Shown: positions 27,071 through 35,925, numbered from the stretch's first letter. The stretch: 64,000 bases of DNA from Leptospira levettii (GCF_002812085.1 NZ_NPDM01000005.1:62001-126000); one strand, 5' to 3'. The notes: generated by a model from the letters alone, not told the origin. A program made the numbers and translations.

Positions 27071-28883
27071 TTGTTTTCCCGATCCATTTGGTTTGGGCCT
27101 TTTCCATAAACTCGACGAGGTTACGTTTCATGTGGATGAAGTCATCGATACCGAGGGATTCCGCTTGGCTTATCAGGTCTTTTGGGTAACCTGCAAGCAG
27201 TTTCCAAGCGTTTGGAAGTTGGGCTGCCATTTCCTTTGCAAATTCAGGAAGGTAGGTCACATACTCTTCGTCAGACGAACAAAGGACTACGATCTCAGCT
27301 CCCGATTCTTTTGCTTTGGCCACTCCTTCTTTTACAGAGGAAAATCCAAGGTTGTCGATGATTTCGTATCCTAGGCAACCAATGAAGTTGGAACTAAAAC
27401 CAGCACGTGCTTTTCGCATCGTTAGGTCCCCAATGGTCAGTAAAAATACCGTTGGTACTTTTTTCCCAGAAGCCACATGGAGGTCTGTTTTGTTCCTCCA
27501 TTTGTCAAATTCGTAAGAAAGTCTGAGTGGCACCAAACGTTCGTAAGTTGACTTGTCTGTGTAAGAAAGACGTTTTTCTGTTTCGGCCATTGATTCTTTT
27601 AGTTCCGCATGCCGTTCTGTTGGGAGTGGGTATTGGTTTGTTCCCAGTAATATTTCTTTTTTTGCAGCAAGGGTTTCACGTTTTTTGGAAGCTCTTGCTG
27701 TGATTTCCTTTTGGATGGTTCCCTTTTTCAGAGCCGCACCAAATCCACCCTCTTTTTCAACAGTTTGGAATTTTTCCCAGGCGGTTTCTGCCAGTTTTTT
27801 CGTAAGAACTTCTAAATAGTACGAACCAGACGCTGGGTCTTCCACTTTGTCGAGGAAAGATTCATAACGAAGTAAAAGTTGTGCATTCCTTGCAATTCGT
27901 TTGCCTAACTCTTGTTTTGTGGTATATTCAGAATCAAAAGGAGATACTGTGATAAAATCAGCTCCTCCAATCACGGCAGACATAGCGGCCGTTGTCCCAC
28001 GTAACATGTTCACATAAGGATCATATGCAGTGTATTGAAAACTAGAAGTTTGTGCTAGAATCAGAGCAGGAAGAGTTTCTCCAAGACCTGGCTTATAAGC
28101 ATTTAAAATTTCTGTCCAAAGGATTCGCATAGCGCGGAATTTGGCGATCTCTGTAAAGTAATCAGAACCAATCCCCATCCAAAACCAAAGGTTTGACGCT
28201 GCCTCTTCGATCGAAACTCCCGCATCCAAATGTTGGTTTAGGTAATCCACACCCCAAGAAAGAGAATAAGCAAGTTCTTGGCCAATCGATGCTCCAGAAT
28301 CTCGCAAATATAAACTATGAATTCCCACTCCAGAAAAACCTTTGGTTCCTGATAGGGATTGGAAGGTTTTTTCAATGTTATTTTCTTCACAACCAAGTTC
28401 TCCGCAAAGAAGAGCCGTTCCATACGGATCAAAGTCGCCGAGTACCGTGTTATGCGAAGATGTCAGTTTTTTGAAACTGTCGCTGAATTTTGGAGTTCGA
28501 GTGGCAAGAGAAACAATGAGGGGAATCTCACCCACAGATTTTGCTAGGGATTCTAAGTCAGATGTTGAGGAGATTTTACATCCATATTGTTTTCCAGCTT
28601 CTTCGTGCGAAATGAGGATGGCTGCATCAACACCTTTCTCTGTTACAGATTTTGTTTCGGATTCAGATGTGATTGATTCCGTTACTTTCCATCCTGGGTT
28701 CCGTTTGAAAACTCTAGGCAGAACAGGAAGGTCTTCTTTGCGATAAAACGGTTCTATTTTAAAACCTTCTTCGGTTTCCCAGGTCACTTTGTCCCAAGGA
28801 CTGCCTTTGAGGTCTTTGAGGATTTGGTTTTTCCAATCCTCAGTGGATACTTCAGGGAAATCTGAAAATAAAAATTCGTTCAA
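27063..28883 (-). CDS. Methylmalonyl-CoA mutase small subunit
   Basis: 606 aa. It is homologous to the catalytic subunit along the barrel ([36 protein letters not shown]), but its C-terminal Rossmann-like domain has no D-x-H-x-x-G cobalamin motif, as expected for the non-catalytic partner. It precedes and overlaps the large-subunit gene, so the heterodimer is made in a coupled way. The small hypothetical gene downstream (28885) ends 1 bp from its start codon, which places that gene just upstream on minus. Confidence 0.94.
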   Translation of the reverse strand: MNEFLFSDFPEVSTEDWKNQILKDLKGSPWDKVTWETEEGFKIEPFYRKEDLPVLPRVFKRNPGWKVTESITSESETKSVTEKGVDAAILISHEEAGKQYGCKISSTSDLESLAKSVGEIPLIVSLATRTPKFSDSFKKLTSSHNTVLGDFDPYGTALLCGELGCEENNIEKTFQSLSGTKGFSGVGIHSLYLRDSGASIGQELAYSLSWGVDYLNQHLDAGVSIEEAASNLWFWMGIGSDYFTEIAKFRAMRILWTEILNAYKPGLGETLPALILAQTSSFQYTAYDPYVNMLRGTTAAMSAVIGGADFITVSPFDSEYTTKQELGKRIARNAQLLLRYESFLDKVEDPASGSYYLEVLTKKLAETAWEKFQTVEKEGGFGAALKKGTIQKEITARASKKRETLAAKKEILLGTNQYPLPTERHAELKESMAETEKRLSYTDKSTYERLVPLRLSYEFDKWRNKTDLHVASGKKVPTVFLLTIGDLTMRKARAGFSSNFIGCLGYEIIDNLGFSSVKEGVAKAKESGAEIVVLCSSDEEYVTYLPEFAKEMAAQLPNAWKLLAGYPKDLISQAESLGIDDFIHMKRNLVEFMEKAQTKWIGKTNE

Positions 28884-28884
28884 T

Positions 28885-29193
28885 TTATTCCTCTACGATT
28901 TGGTAATCTTCCATATAACCAGGGAAGTCGCCTAACCCTCGTGTGAAGGTGAATTTTGCAGGGTATACAACCAATCTTCTTCCAGATTGCAAAAAAGTTC
29001 CAGAGAGAAGAGTGAATGGGGACGCAACAATGAAGGCAGCTGTTCCTAATACCGTTCCTGCAAGTCCCATGGGACGAGCAACGATGAGGTCTATCAACAT
29101 TTCACCGCCAGATGGGACTTCTCTTGCAGATAAGGTTTGTGTCCACAAAAGACAGATTAAGAAAAGGATAGACAAGGGTCGTGTTTGTTTCAT
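28885..29193 (-). CDS. Small membrane/exported hypothetical protein
   Basis: The ATG at 29193 (MKQTRPLSILFLICLL…) gives a proper signal peptide; the longer frame to 29304 would start upstream in the divergent region. About 102 aa with a signal peptide, then a hydrophobic hairpin region (GLAGTVLGTAAFIVASPFTLL) and a C-terminal RGLGDFPGYMED. No known family recognised. It is the first gene of the methylmalonyl-CoA mutase transcript. Confidence 0.65.
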   Translation of the reverse strand: MKQTRPLSILFLICLLWTQTLSAREVPSGGEMLIDLIVARPMGLAGTVLGTAAFIVASPFTLLSGTFLQSGRRLVVYPAKFTFTRGLGDFPGYMEDYQIVEE

Positions 29194-29259
29194 AGGCTGA
29201 TCACTCGGGCTTTCCATCTGATGAAATCTCGAGAATGATATCTGTGTAAAGTAAGAAAT

Positions 29260-29928
29260 ATGGCTAAAGAAATTGTTTTGTTTGTTCTCTTTTCTATTGT
29301 ACATCTGCTTGCGATCGTTACGATCACAAAAGAAGATGTGTTTTATCTTCCCTCTAAAATTATCCCAATCTTAATCTTGATTGTCGCTTTGTTTCGTTCG
29401 TTTCCCACTTTGGAAAAACGAGGGAAATTGGTTGCGGTGGGGCTTGTTTTTTCTCTATTTGGAGATAGTTTTTTGGCCATTCCAAAAGAAGGTTACTTCG
29501 TCCCTGGGCTTGGATCCTTTCTCATTGCCCAATTGATTTATTCCTATGCCTTCACCATTGATTCCAAAATCAAACCACTTCTTGCGATTCCCTTTTTGTT
29601 ATTTGGGTCATCGTTTTTTATGGTATTAGTTCCGAAACTCGGAGCCCTTACCATTCCTGTTGGATTTTATATTTCAGCAATTTGTCTTATGGGATGGAGG
29701 GCGGCAGCTAGAAATTCCATTACAAAACCATTTTATTTAGGTCTGCTTGGGGCGCTTGTTTTTATCTTATCGGATTCTATCATCGCCTATTCAATGTTTC
29801 TCAACCGTGAGATGGATCGTTCGGTTGCCTCACTCGGTATCATGATCACCTATTATTTTGCGCAATTGCTGATTTATGCTGCCACAAAGACAGAAGAGTT
29901 AGATGTTCAATCAGTGAAAAATACTTGA
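29260..29928 (+). CDS. YhhN/TMEM86 family membrane protein
   Basis: 222 aa with about seven or eight hydrophobic helices. VGLVFSLFGDSFLA matches the YhhN signature (L-x-x-S-x-x-G-D), with GALVFILSDSIIAY as the second conserved block. Mammalian TMEM86 proteins are lysoplasmalogenases; the bacterial substrate is uncertain. It is transcribed divergently from the small membrane protein gene. Confidence 0.85.
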   Translation: MAKEIVLFVLFSIVHLLAIVTITKEDVFYLPSKIIPILILIVALFRSFPTLEKRGKLVAVGLVFSLFGDSFLAIPKEGYFVPGLGSFLIAQLIYSYAFTIDSKIKPLLAIPFLLFGSSFFMVLVPKLGALTIPVGFYISAICLMGWRAAARNSITKPFYLGLLGALVFILSDSIIAYSMFLNREMDRSVASLGIMITYYFAQLLIYAATKTEELDVQSVKNT

Positions 29929-29986
29929 TTCACTTGGCTCAAACGAGTATCGTATTTATGGTTTTACAAAACCAGGGAAAGGGATT

Positions 29987-30733
29987 ATGAAATCACTAAA
30001 AAAAACATCCTTTATTGAAGCAGTTGCGGCTGCGATTGAACATGAGGTTCAATGTTTCAATTTTTATCTTAAACTATCTGAAAGTTTGCCTGAAGGTCAA
30101 ATTAGAGAACTCTTCAGCCAACTTGCGTTAGATGGTGATGAGCACATCAAATACATCAAAGATATTTATAAAAGTGCTGAAGGGAAAGAACTTCCAAACC
30201 TCAAACAACTTTCGGAAATCGAAAAATTCCATTCTTCTACGATCCAAAAGATTATGGACCGTTTGGACCGAAACAAAAATGCAGAGGTAAAAGCCGACGA
30301 AAAAAAAGCAATCGAACTTGCTATCCGAGAAGGGGAAGATGCCCGCAATTTTTATGCGACCATCCGAGGGAAATTCCAAGATCCAAAAATCAATTTATTG
30401 TTTCAAAAATTAGCAAATTTTAATGAATCCAATAATTCTCTTTTGGAAGCCCAAGCAATGGCAATGGAACAATCCACTCCAGCAGACCAAGTTTTTTATT
30501 GGGAAGATGAAGATTTACTCGCACAGGTAAACCAACCTTCGAAGTCACAAGGGAAATCAAAACCAAGTGCGAAACCAAAACCAGCGTCCAAGGCAAAGGT
30601 TTCTGCAAAACCTGTCGCAAAACCACAAAACAAAGTGAAGGCGAAAAAAGCAGTCAAAAAGGCCGCAAAACCTTCCCCTAAAAAAGCCAAACCAAAGGCA
30701 AAACCCGCAAAGAAAAAAGGTAAGAAAAAATAG
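29987..30733 (+). CDS. Ferritin-like (rubrerythrin-type) helical protein with histone-H1-like tail
   Basis: 248 aa. Residues about 8-160 form a four-helix ferritin-like domain: AIEHEVQCFNFYLKL, DGDEHIKYIKDIY (ExxH), EGEDARNFYATI, and a final helix where the second ExxH is ESNN, so one His ligand is Asn150. From about residue 184 the protein is Lys, Ala and Pro repeats (AKPKPASKAK, KKAVKKAAKP, KKAKPKAKPAKK), like histone H1 or Dps tails. DNA binding is inferred. AAAGGG precedes the ATG, and its stop overlaps the next start (TAGTG). Confidence 0.8.
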   Translation: MKSLKKTSFIEAVAAAIEHEVQCFNFYLKLSESLPEGQIRELFSQLALDGDEHIKYIKDIYKSAEGKELPNLKQLSEIEKFHSSTIQKIMDRLDRNKNAEVKADEKKAIELAIREGEDARNFYATIRGKFQDPKINLLFQKLANFNESNNSLLEAQAMAMEQSTPADQVFYWEDEDLLAQVNQPSKSQGKSKPSAKPKPASKAKVSAKPVAKPQNKVKAKKAVKKAAKPSPKKAKPKAKPAKKKGKKK

Positions 30734-31215
30734 TGAAATACCAAGTCACCCATACATTCCCAGTTCCTTTAGATAAACTTTTGCATGCAAGAGAGGAGAG
30801 GTACAAACACCTAGACCAGTTTCCTGATCTAAAGAATGTGACGTTACTCGAAGAAAAAAAAGAAGGGAACCTCATCCACCAAAAACGAAAGGTGAGTTTA
30901 GAAGGATCAATGCCTGCCGTTTTATCAGCGGCACTCAACGATCTTTCCTTACTAGAGGAATCTACCTTTGACATCACAACCAATACTCATGAGTTTAAAA
31001 TTTCTCCTCCAGGCAAAGACAATGTGTTTGTGATCAAAGGGAAAAGTAAATACGAAGCAAGTGGATCTGAGTCGAGACGTTCGTATGATGTGGACGTAGT
31101 TTCGAGTTTGCTCTTTGTTTCTCCCATTGTGGAAAAAGCGATCGAAGAAATTCACAAACATAGTTTGGAGAAGGACAGAAAATCCATCGCCAAATTTCTA
31201 GGGGTTGAATCCTAA
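30733..31215 (+). CDS. DUF2505 / START-like lipid-binding protein
   Basis: 160 aa with a GTG start that overlaps the previous stop. The sequence has the layout of a DUF2505 SRPBCC (START-like) domain: YQVTHTFPVPLDKLLHAREERY at the start, a beta-rich middle and a final amphipathic helix with VEKAIEEIHKHSLEKD. Such domains bind hydrophobic ligands; the ligand is unknown. Confidence 0.7.
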   Translation: MKYQVTHTFPVPLDKLLHAREERYKHLDQFPDLKNVTLLEEKKEGNLIHQKRKVSLEGSMPAVLSAALNDLSLLEESTFDITTNTHEFKISPPGKDNVFVIKGKSKYEASGSESRRSYDVDVVSSLLFVSPIVEKAIEEIHKHSLEKDRKSIAKFLGVES

Positions 31216-31222
31216 GGAAGAA

Positions 31223-32125
31223 GTGAAAACTTCTTCCCCATCTTTCCTACGTTCTGTATTAGAACTCAATTTGACGATCCTCATTATGGGGAACGTCACT
31301 CTGTTTGCCAAACTCCTCCCTTTCCCTGCTGTCACGATTATCTCAGGTCGGGCCTTATTTTCAGTCCTCATCTTAGGTCTTTTTTTTCTCCTGCGTCGTA
31401 AATCCATCGTTTACGAGAGCTTTCGTCATTTTTGTTATGTATTTGGAATCGGCATTTTGTTCGCATTACATTGGGTAACCTATTTCCACTCCATCCAAGT
31501 ATCCACAGTGGCCGTTGGGATGTTGTCTCTATTTACTTACCCTGTGTTTTCTGCAATCCTTGAACCTGTATTAGGTGGAAATAAACCGAAACCTTTTGCC
31601 TTGTTTTTGGCTTCCTTTTCTCTTTTTGGTTTATTTCTCATTGTACCTGATTTGTCCTGGGACAACCAAATGTTCCAAGGAGTGGTATGGGGAGTGGTGT
31701 CAGCTGTTTTGTATGCGATCCGTAACCTACTCACAAAAGAGATGCATGTACATTACCCCAGTTCTCAAATTTTATTCACCCAACTCTTTGCAACATCATT
31801 GGTTCTACTGCCTTTTGCTGACGGGCTTATCCCGATGCTCGCAGAGCCAAAGTATCTTCTCTTCCAAGTGATCCTTGCGGGAATTTTTACCTCCCTTGCT
31901 CATACCATATGGATTCGCAGTTTGTCAAATTTATCTGTGACAACGGCAGGCACTTTGTCTACACTGAGTCCAATATACGGAAGTTTGGCGGCTTGGTACT
32001 TCCTCGGAGAAGTCCCTCCCGACAGGTTATGGTTAGGTGGTGGTGTAATTTTGTTCTGTGCAGTGATGGAAGTGTATCGGAAACAGAACGAATCTCGGAT
32101 ACGGGAAAAAGAGAAATTGGTGTAG
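31223..32125 (+). CDS. EamA/DMT-family transporter
   Basis: About 300 aa with ten hydrophobic helices in two repeats of five, the drug/metabolite transporter pattern (GRALFSVLILGLFFLL; SPIYGSLAAWYFLGEVP). The GTG at 31223 has AAGGA 4 nt upstream and is preferred to the TTG at 31205, which would overlap the previous gene. Substrate unknown; family members export amino acids or other small metabolites. It is the last gene before the AT-rich island. Confidence 0.88.
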   Translation: MKTSSPSFLRSVLELNLTILIMGNVTLFAKLLPFPAVTIISGRALFSVLILGLFFLLRRKSIVYESFRHFCYVFGIGILFALHWVTYFHSIQVSTVAVGMLSLFTYPVFSAILEPVLGGNKPKPFALFLASFSLFGLFLIVPDLSWDNQMFQGVVWGVVSAVLYAIRNLLTKEMHVHYPSSQILFTQLFATSLVLLPFADGLIPMLAEPKYLLFQVILAGIFTSLAHTIWIRSLSNLSVTTAGTLSTLSPIYGSLAAWYFLGEVPPDRLWLGGGVILFCAVMEVYRKQNESRIREKEKLV

Positions 32126-32182
32126 AGTTTTCTTCTTTTTAGGGATTGGTTTGAGTGTTATTGATGATTCAAATAACTGTAA

Positions 32183-32190
32183 GTTATGCG
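32183..32190 (+). repeat. Cassette-boundary core site GTTATGCG
   Basis: GTTATGCG, 29 bp upstream of the outer-membrane-like gene. The same octamer recurs at 33263-33270 upstream of the HAD gene. It looks like the R' core of an integron attC site at the left edge of the island. Confidence 0.55.
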
Positions 32191-32219
32191 CCATTTGAAA
32201 AAAAAATCTTAAGGAAAAT

Positions 32220-33104
32220 ATGAAAAATAAATTAATTCTAATTGTGTTCTTAATTTTAAATATCAGCATCTATGCAGAAGAAGAAATAGACAACAAACAA
32301 AAAGAAAAAAAATCAAACCAAATTTATTTAAGAAGAAATAATGGATACGTAGCTCCAAATGAATTAAACATTTACAACTGCATTTTCCCATTCGCTTTAG
32401 CTTATGAATTACCTTCCATTCAGTATAATACATTTGGATTCATAAAATTCTTAGGTGATTCAAAGTTTAGTATTGAAGGTAATTTCTACGAATATAAAAA
32501 AACAAATTCAACATTTGAAAGAATTAATCCAAATTCCGGTTTTTATAGTAAAGGTAATCTTGGTACTTTTTACAGATCCGAACAAAATTTATTTTTGAAC
32601 TACCATTTTATAGAAAATAGAATCATACTCAATGTTGGATTCCAGAGATTGCAAAGTGATCTCAGTGATGGAAGTTACGGTTACTATAATTACAATTTTT
32701 CACAAAACTTCAAAGGAATTGGAGTTGGTTTCTTACTTGAATCTCCGAGATTTTATGGATTCTATATTTCATCTGGCTATAGATATTCTGTTTTGAATGG
32801 TATTTCAAATATTGACTATTCAATTGTAAGTTCTGGAAGGAGAGCGGAAACTTTAGATATACAAGATAATCCTGCTACCAAATATTTCCTTCGTGAAATA
32901 AAAGTAGTTCTTGGTTACGAATTAAATGATTCAATTGTTTTATCATTTGGTTTTATTGACCAATTTGCTAATGTAAAACTTAATAGAAGCAATATCATTG
33001 CAAGTGACTTATATTACAACTTACTCGTAAGATCCGCTATTGAAGCGAACGCAAGAAGTGAATATTCAGGATCTACTTTTGCCTCTATTACTTATAAATT
33101 TTAA
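32220..33104 (+). CDS. AT-rich outer-membrane-like beta-barrel protein
   Basis: 294 aa. The signal peptide is MKNKLILIVFLILNISIYAEE, and the mature part is rich in aromatic residues with alternating hydrophobic strands and ends in TSFASITYKF-like sequence (aromatic last residue), as outer-membrane barrels do. Codon use is much more AT-rich than in the flanking genes. AAGGA precedes the ATG. It is the first ORF of the cassette-like island and is bounded by GTTATGCG on the left and an attC-like element on the right. Function unknown. Confidence 0.75.
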   Translation: MKNKLILIVFLILNISIYAEEEIDNKQKEKKSNQIYLRRNNGYVAPNELNIYNCIFPFALAYELPSIQYNTFGFIKFLGDSKFSIEGNFYEYKKTNSTFERINPNSGFYSKGNLGTFYRSEQNLFLNYHFIENRIILNVGFQRLQSDLSDGSYGYYNYNFSQNFKGIGVGFLLESPRFYGFYISSGYRYSVLNGISNIDYSIVSSGRRAETLDIQDNPATKYFLREIKVVLGYELNDSIVLSFGFIDQFANVKLNRSNIIASDLYYNLLVRSAIEANARSEYSGSTFASITYKF

Positions 33105-33110
33105 AACGGC

Positions 33111-33269
33111 GTATAACATTACCACTTCGATTCGGCACTAGGCCTCACTTAGCCTGTGGCAAATTCCCATTCTGTCACAGGATTAGCATCGGGAAACTTC
33201 ATGCTAGTCCCTAACGTCCCATTCTGAAACTTAGAGTCAGCCTACCTCATTATAATTAGTTCGTTATGC
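33111..33269 (+). repeat. attC-like recombination element A
   Basis: Starts with GTATAAC (inverse core) 7 bp after the preceding stop and ends with AGTTCGTTATGC (core). The ends are near-complementary. Inside is a CCTGTG…CACAGG inverted repeat and the duplicated CCCATTCTG. The 159-bp length is longer than typical attC sites (about 60-140 bp). Its shape resembles a Vibrio VCR (…TTAGTGTTATGCG). Confidence 0.55.
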
Positions 33270-33320
33270 GTCATAACAAAAATACTTTCCTAAAAACAGA
33301 GGGGATTTCTGAATTAAATT

Positions 33321-33962
33321 ATGAAAAATGTATTTATCTTTGATATGGATGGAGTTATCCTAGATAGCGAAAAAATTTATTTAGACATGAATCAAAAATG
33401 GTTTCATGAGATGGGATTTAATTTACCGATTCATATTCATCAGAAATTTGTGGGTATTTCCGCAAAAATATTTTGGAATTTTTTAAAAACAGAATTCAAA
33501 CTCCCTGAAGAAGTTGATCATTACATTCAACTAGAAAAGGATATGAAATTTAATACACTTTCCAGTTTAGAATTAAAGCCTACCATCTACCTTGTAGAAT
33601 ACTTAAATTTCTTAAAAAGTAAAAATTATAAAATCGCTCTTGCTTCATCATCTTTACGTAAAAATATTAACTTGATTTTAAATAAACTTAACATCACAGA
33701 TTATTTCGATTTCATTATTAGTGGCGAAGAAGTCGCCTTAGGAAAACCCAATCCTGAGATCTTCTTAAAAGTTTCTCAATTTTTTAATTGTGACATTAAT
33801 AATTGTGTTGTTATAGAAGATAGTACAAACGGAATTAAAGCTGCAAAAGCTGCGAATATGTTTTGTATTGGTTTTTTAAATCCAAATTCAGGAAATCAAG
33901 ATCTATCCCTAGCTGATATCGTTATTGATAATTTTAAAGATAAAAAAATTTACGAATTATAG
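33321..33962 (+). CDS. HAD-superfamily hydrolase (beta-phosphoglucomutase/phosphatase-like)
   Basis: 213 aa. Motif I is FDMDGVILDSE (Asp nucleophile and general acid), motif II is ASSS, and motif III/IV is GKPNPEIFLKVS followed by VVIEDSTNGIKAAKAAN. A cap domain fits between motifs I and II, so it is a type I HAD with small phosphorylated substrates such as sugar phosphates. The gene is AT-rich and sits in a cassette-like position between two core sites. Confidence 0.9.
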   Translation: MKNVFIFDMDGVILDSEKIYLDMNQKWFHEMGFNLPIHIHQKFVGISAKIFWNFLKTEFKLPEEVDHYIQLEKDMKFNTLSSLELKPTIYLVEYLNFLKSKNYKIALASSSLRKNINLILNKLNITDYFDFIISGEEVALGKPNPEIFLKVSQFFNCDINNCVVIEDSTNGIKAAKAANMFCIGFLNPNSGNQDLSLADIVIDNFKDKKIYEL

Positions 33963-33984
33963 TGATTTGTATATTTTATAAGGC

Positions 33985-34046
33985 GCATAACAGAGACGTA
34001 CCGCTACGTTTCATCTCTAAACCATCGCTTTAGGTATTATGTTGCT
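33985..34046 (+). repeat. attC-like element B (left end clear, right end degenerate)
   Basis: GGCGCATAAC, 22 bp after the HAD stop, matches the GGCGTATAAC at the start of element A. AGAGACGTA can pair with TACG…TCTCT just downstream. A matching GTTATGC is not present; TATTATGTTGC at 34036-34046 may be a decayed version. Confidence 0.45.
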
Positions 34047-34054
34047 GCATCAAA

Positions 34055-34073
34055 AATGAAAAGAGTTTTCATT
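34055..34073 (-). terminator. Hairpin at the end of a minus-strand gene remnant
   Basis: AATGAAAA / TTTTCATT, perfect 8-bp stem with a 3-nt loop. On minus it spans the stop codon of a short coding remnant and is followed by TTTTG, so it could terminate a minus transcript. Confidence 0.45.
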
Positions 34074-34140
34074 CCATAGAATCAATCGTTTCCAAAATGG
34101 TTTTTGCTATGGTTGGATCAAAATCAACAATATGTACTCA
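34069..34140 (-). pseudogene. C-terminal remnant of a decayed gene
   Basis: On minus, the last ~22 codons read as a protein-like stretch (VHIVDFDPTIAKTILET…) ending in TGA at 34069-34071, but a TGA lies directly upstream in frame. This looks like the tail of a broken gene. The parent family is not recognised. Confidence 0.4.
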
Positions 34141-34488
34141 GTGGTTTGGTTTGGAGTTGGATTCCTTTATGATATATTAAGTTTTATTAACTAATCTTTT
34201 GAATCCTAATCTCAAATGTAAATGCTAGTGTCTCGCCACCGATGAAAACGAGAGCAAATTTGAAGCCAATGAGCAAATGAAATTCATCGAATACTTGTTA
34301 GATTTGAGACTGAAATATTATCTAATGCAGAAATAAAGGAATTAAATATTTCAATACTAAATCTAATATAGCAATTTTAACAGTTGAATCTCTAGGTTCA
34401 AAAAAACATTGATGAAGATTTCATAGAATAATGTGATTGATAGAAATACGGGAGAAAATTTTATAATGATGGATTCCCGATTCTATTC
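34141..34488. other. Gene-free AT-rich stretch in the island
   Basis: No open frame of useful length. Some plus-strand pieces look protein-like in different frames (for example NEQMKFIEYLLDLR and then EILSNAEIKELNISILNLI in another frame), suggesting a decayed ORF. Nothing else recognised. Confidence 0.5.
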
Positions 34489-34578
34489 CCATAACGCCAG
34501 CATGGCGACCCTGCTTCAGTGCAAGTGTATTACTCTGCTAACTGGTCGGGAAACATCGGTAAATTTAGTTCGTTATCC
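34489..34578 (+). repeat. attC-like recombination element C
   Basis: 90 bp from CCATAAC to TTTAGTTCGTTATCC. It shares TTAGTTCGTTAT with the end of element A and TCGGGAAAC with its interior. A small dyad CGCCA-GCA-TGGCG follows the left core. The right core lies 12 bp upstream of the DUF218 gene start. Confidence 0.5.
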
Positions 34579-34590
34579 TTTATTATCTAA

Positions 34591-35259
34591 ATGAAACATC
34601 TATTTGAAAAAAAAGTAACAGATGAGGAATTAAGTTTGGCTTCCACTATCTGGAATTTCCTAACATTGAATGATCCAATTCAGAAAGCAGATTTAATTTT
34701 TGTTCCTTGTAGTCATGACCTACGAATCGCTGAATATGCAGCGGAACTGTATCGTTCAGGTTATGCGGAATACATTCTTTTTTCCGGGGGATTGAATTTT
34801 TTTACGAAACATATTTTCCCGAAGTCCGAAGCATTGGCTTTTGCAAATCATATAATCTCACTTGCTATTCCGAAAGAAAATATATGGATCGAAGACAAAT
34901 CAACGAACACTGGTGAAAATATATTGTTTTCTAAAAAAATGCTCAGTTCTATGAATTTTCACGTATCCAATGTGATTGCAATACAGAAACCTTCTATGAC
35001 TTTAAGGCTTAAATTGGCTTTAGAAAAACAATGGAATGATACTCATTTTTATATTTCTTCACCAAATTATAAACTTCTGGAAGCTCCACATTCGCACATA
35101 AATCTTTTTCTGATCTTGAATGAAATTGTGGGTGATTTGCAGAGGATCATGGAATATCCTAAATTGGGATTCCAGGTAAAAACGCAAATTCCTGAGGATG
35201 TTGAAATTGCATTCCAATCTTTAGTTTCGAGAGAATATGATTTGCATCTATTAAAATAA
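34591..35259 (+). CDS. DUF218/YdcF-like protein
   Basis: 222 aa. DLIFVPCSHDLRIAEYAAELYRSG and YILFSGG, then WIEDKSTNTGENILFSKKM match the DUF218 (YdcF/SanA-like) core. YdcF binds S-adenosylmethionine; other members act in envelope integrity. No signal peptide. It is the third plus-strand ORF in the island, starting 12 bp after a cassette-like core. Confidence 0.85.
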   Translation: MKHLFEKKVTDEELSLASTIWNFLTLNDPIQKADLIFVPCSHDLRIAEYAAELYRSGYAEYILFSGGLNFFTKHIFPKSEALAFANHIISLAIPKENIWIEDKSTNTGENILFSKKMLSSMNFHVSNVIAIQKPSMTLRLKLALEKQWNDTHFYISSPNYKLLEAPHSHINLFLILNEIVGDLQRIMEYPKLGFQVKTQIPEDVEIAFQSLVSREYDLHLLK

Positions 35260-35271
35260 TTAAAAACACAA

Positions 35272-35502
35272 ATGAAACAAGATGAACCTAAAGCGATTGC
35301 TGAAACTCTTAAACTACTCGACGTTCTCAATCAAAATCCATCTACCAGTTACAAATGGTCCATTTCCCATTTTGATGGTCTCATGCGCCACCGATGGAAG
35401 CGGAAATCCTTTCGCAAGGCGAAAGATTGGAGCGGACAGCGGGATCGCCTAATGGACGAAATGCGAATCTTAAATCCATTGGCGAGGCGCCCCCTTAATT
35501 GA
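35272..35502 (+). CDS. Small hypothetical ORF, possibly truncated
   Basis: 76 aa. The first half (MKQDEPKAIAETLKLLDVLNQ) looks protein-like; the second half is encoded by a palindromic, GC-richer repeat-like stretch (35404-35480). It may be a gene broken by that element. Weak ribosome-binding site. Confidence 0.3.
   Translation: MKQDEPKAIAETLKLLDVLNQNPSTSYKWSISHFDGLMRHRWKRKSFRKAKDWSGQRDRLMDEMRILNPLARRPLN
35404..35427. repeat. Palindromic hairpin element
   Basis: CTTTCG-CAAGG-CGAAAG with extended arms (AATC…/…ATT), a 6-bp perfect stem, followed by GGAGCGGACAGCGGGATC. It resembles dispersed palindromic repeats near gene ends, but no second copy is visible in the window. Confidence 0.4.
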
Positions 35503-35523
35503 CGAACAATTTCAGAAAGTACC

Positions 35524-35913
35524 TTATTCGTGGAGGTGGTGGATCACTCTTACAAGTTTGTCCTGCACTTCTTTGGCGATGGTTTCCAGTTCGGAGTTTT
35601 GGACGAGTTTTGTCATAGTCATAGGATCAAAAATGGAAACTTTGATTTCTCCATTTTTTTCTTCTGTCACTACCACATTACATGGTAATAACATTCCAAT
35701 TTCGTCTGTAGTTTGTAAGGCTCTATGCGCAAAACTAGGGTTACATGCGCCAAGGATGGTATAACGTTTGAAATCAACGTTAATTTTGTCTTTTAAGGTT
35801 TGTTTGACATCAATGGTTGTCAAAACGCCAAAACCTTCTTTTTTTAACGCTTCTGTGGTATCGTTTATGGTTTCTTCAAAACTTTTTTTTCTGTGAACGG
35901 TTAACCCTAACAT
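35524..35913 (-). CDS. DUF302-domain protein
   Basis: 129 aa, one DUF302 domain: KSFEETINDTTEALKKEGFGVLTTIDVKQTLK, then YTILGACNPSFAHRAL and GMLLPCNVVVTEE. DUF302 proteins occur near sulfur- or metal-responsive genes; biochemical role unknown. A perfect palindrome of the CsoR/CstR type lies directly upstream, so expression is probably induced by Cu(I) or sulfane sulfur. Confidence 0.9.
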   Translation of the reverse strand: MLGLTVHRKKSFEETINDTTEALKKEGFGVLTTIDVKQTLKDKINVDFKRYTILGACNPSFAHRALQTTDEIGMLLPCNVVVTEEKNGEIKVSIFDPMTMTKLVQNSELETIAKEVQDKLVRVIHHLHE

Positions 35914-35925
35914 ATATCCTCCGAG

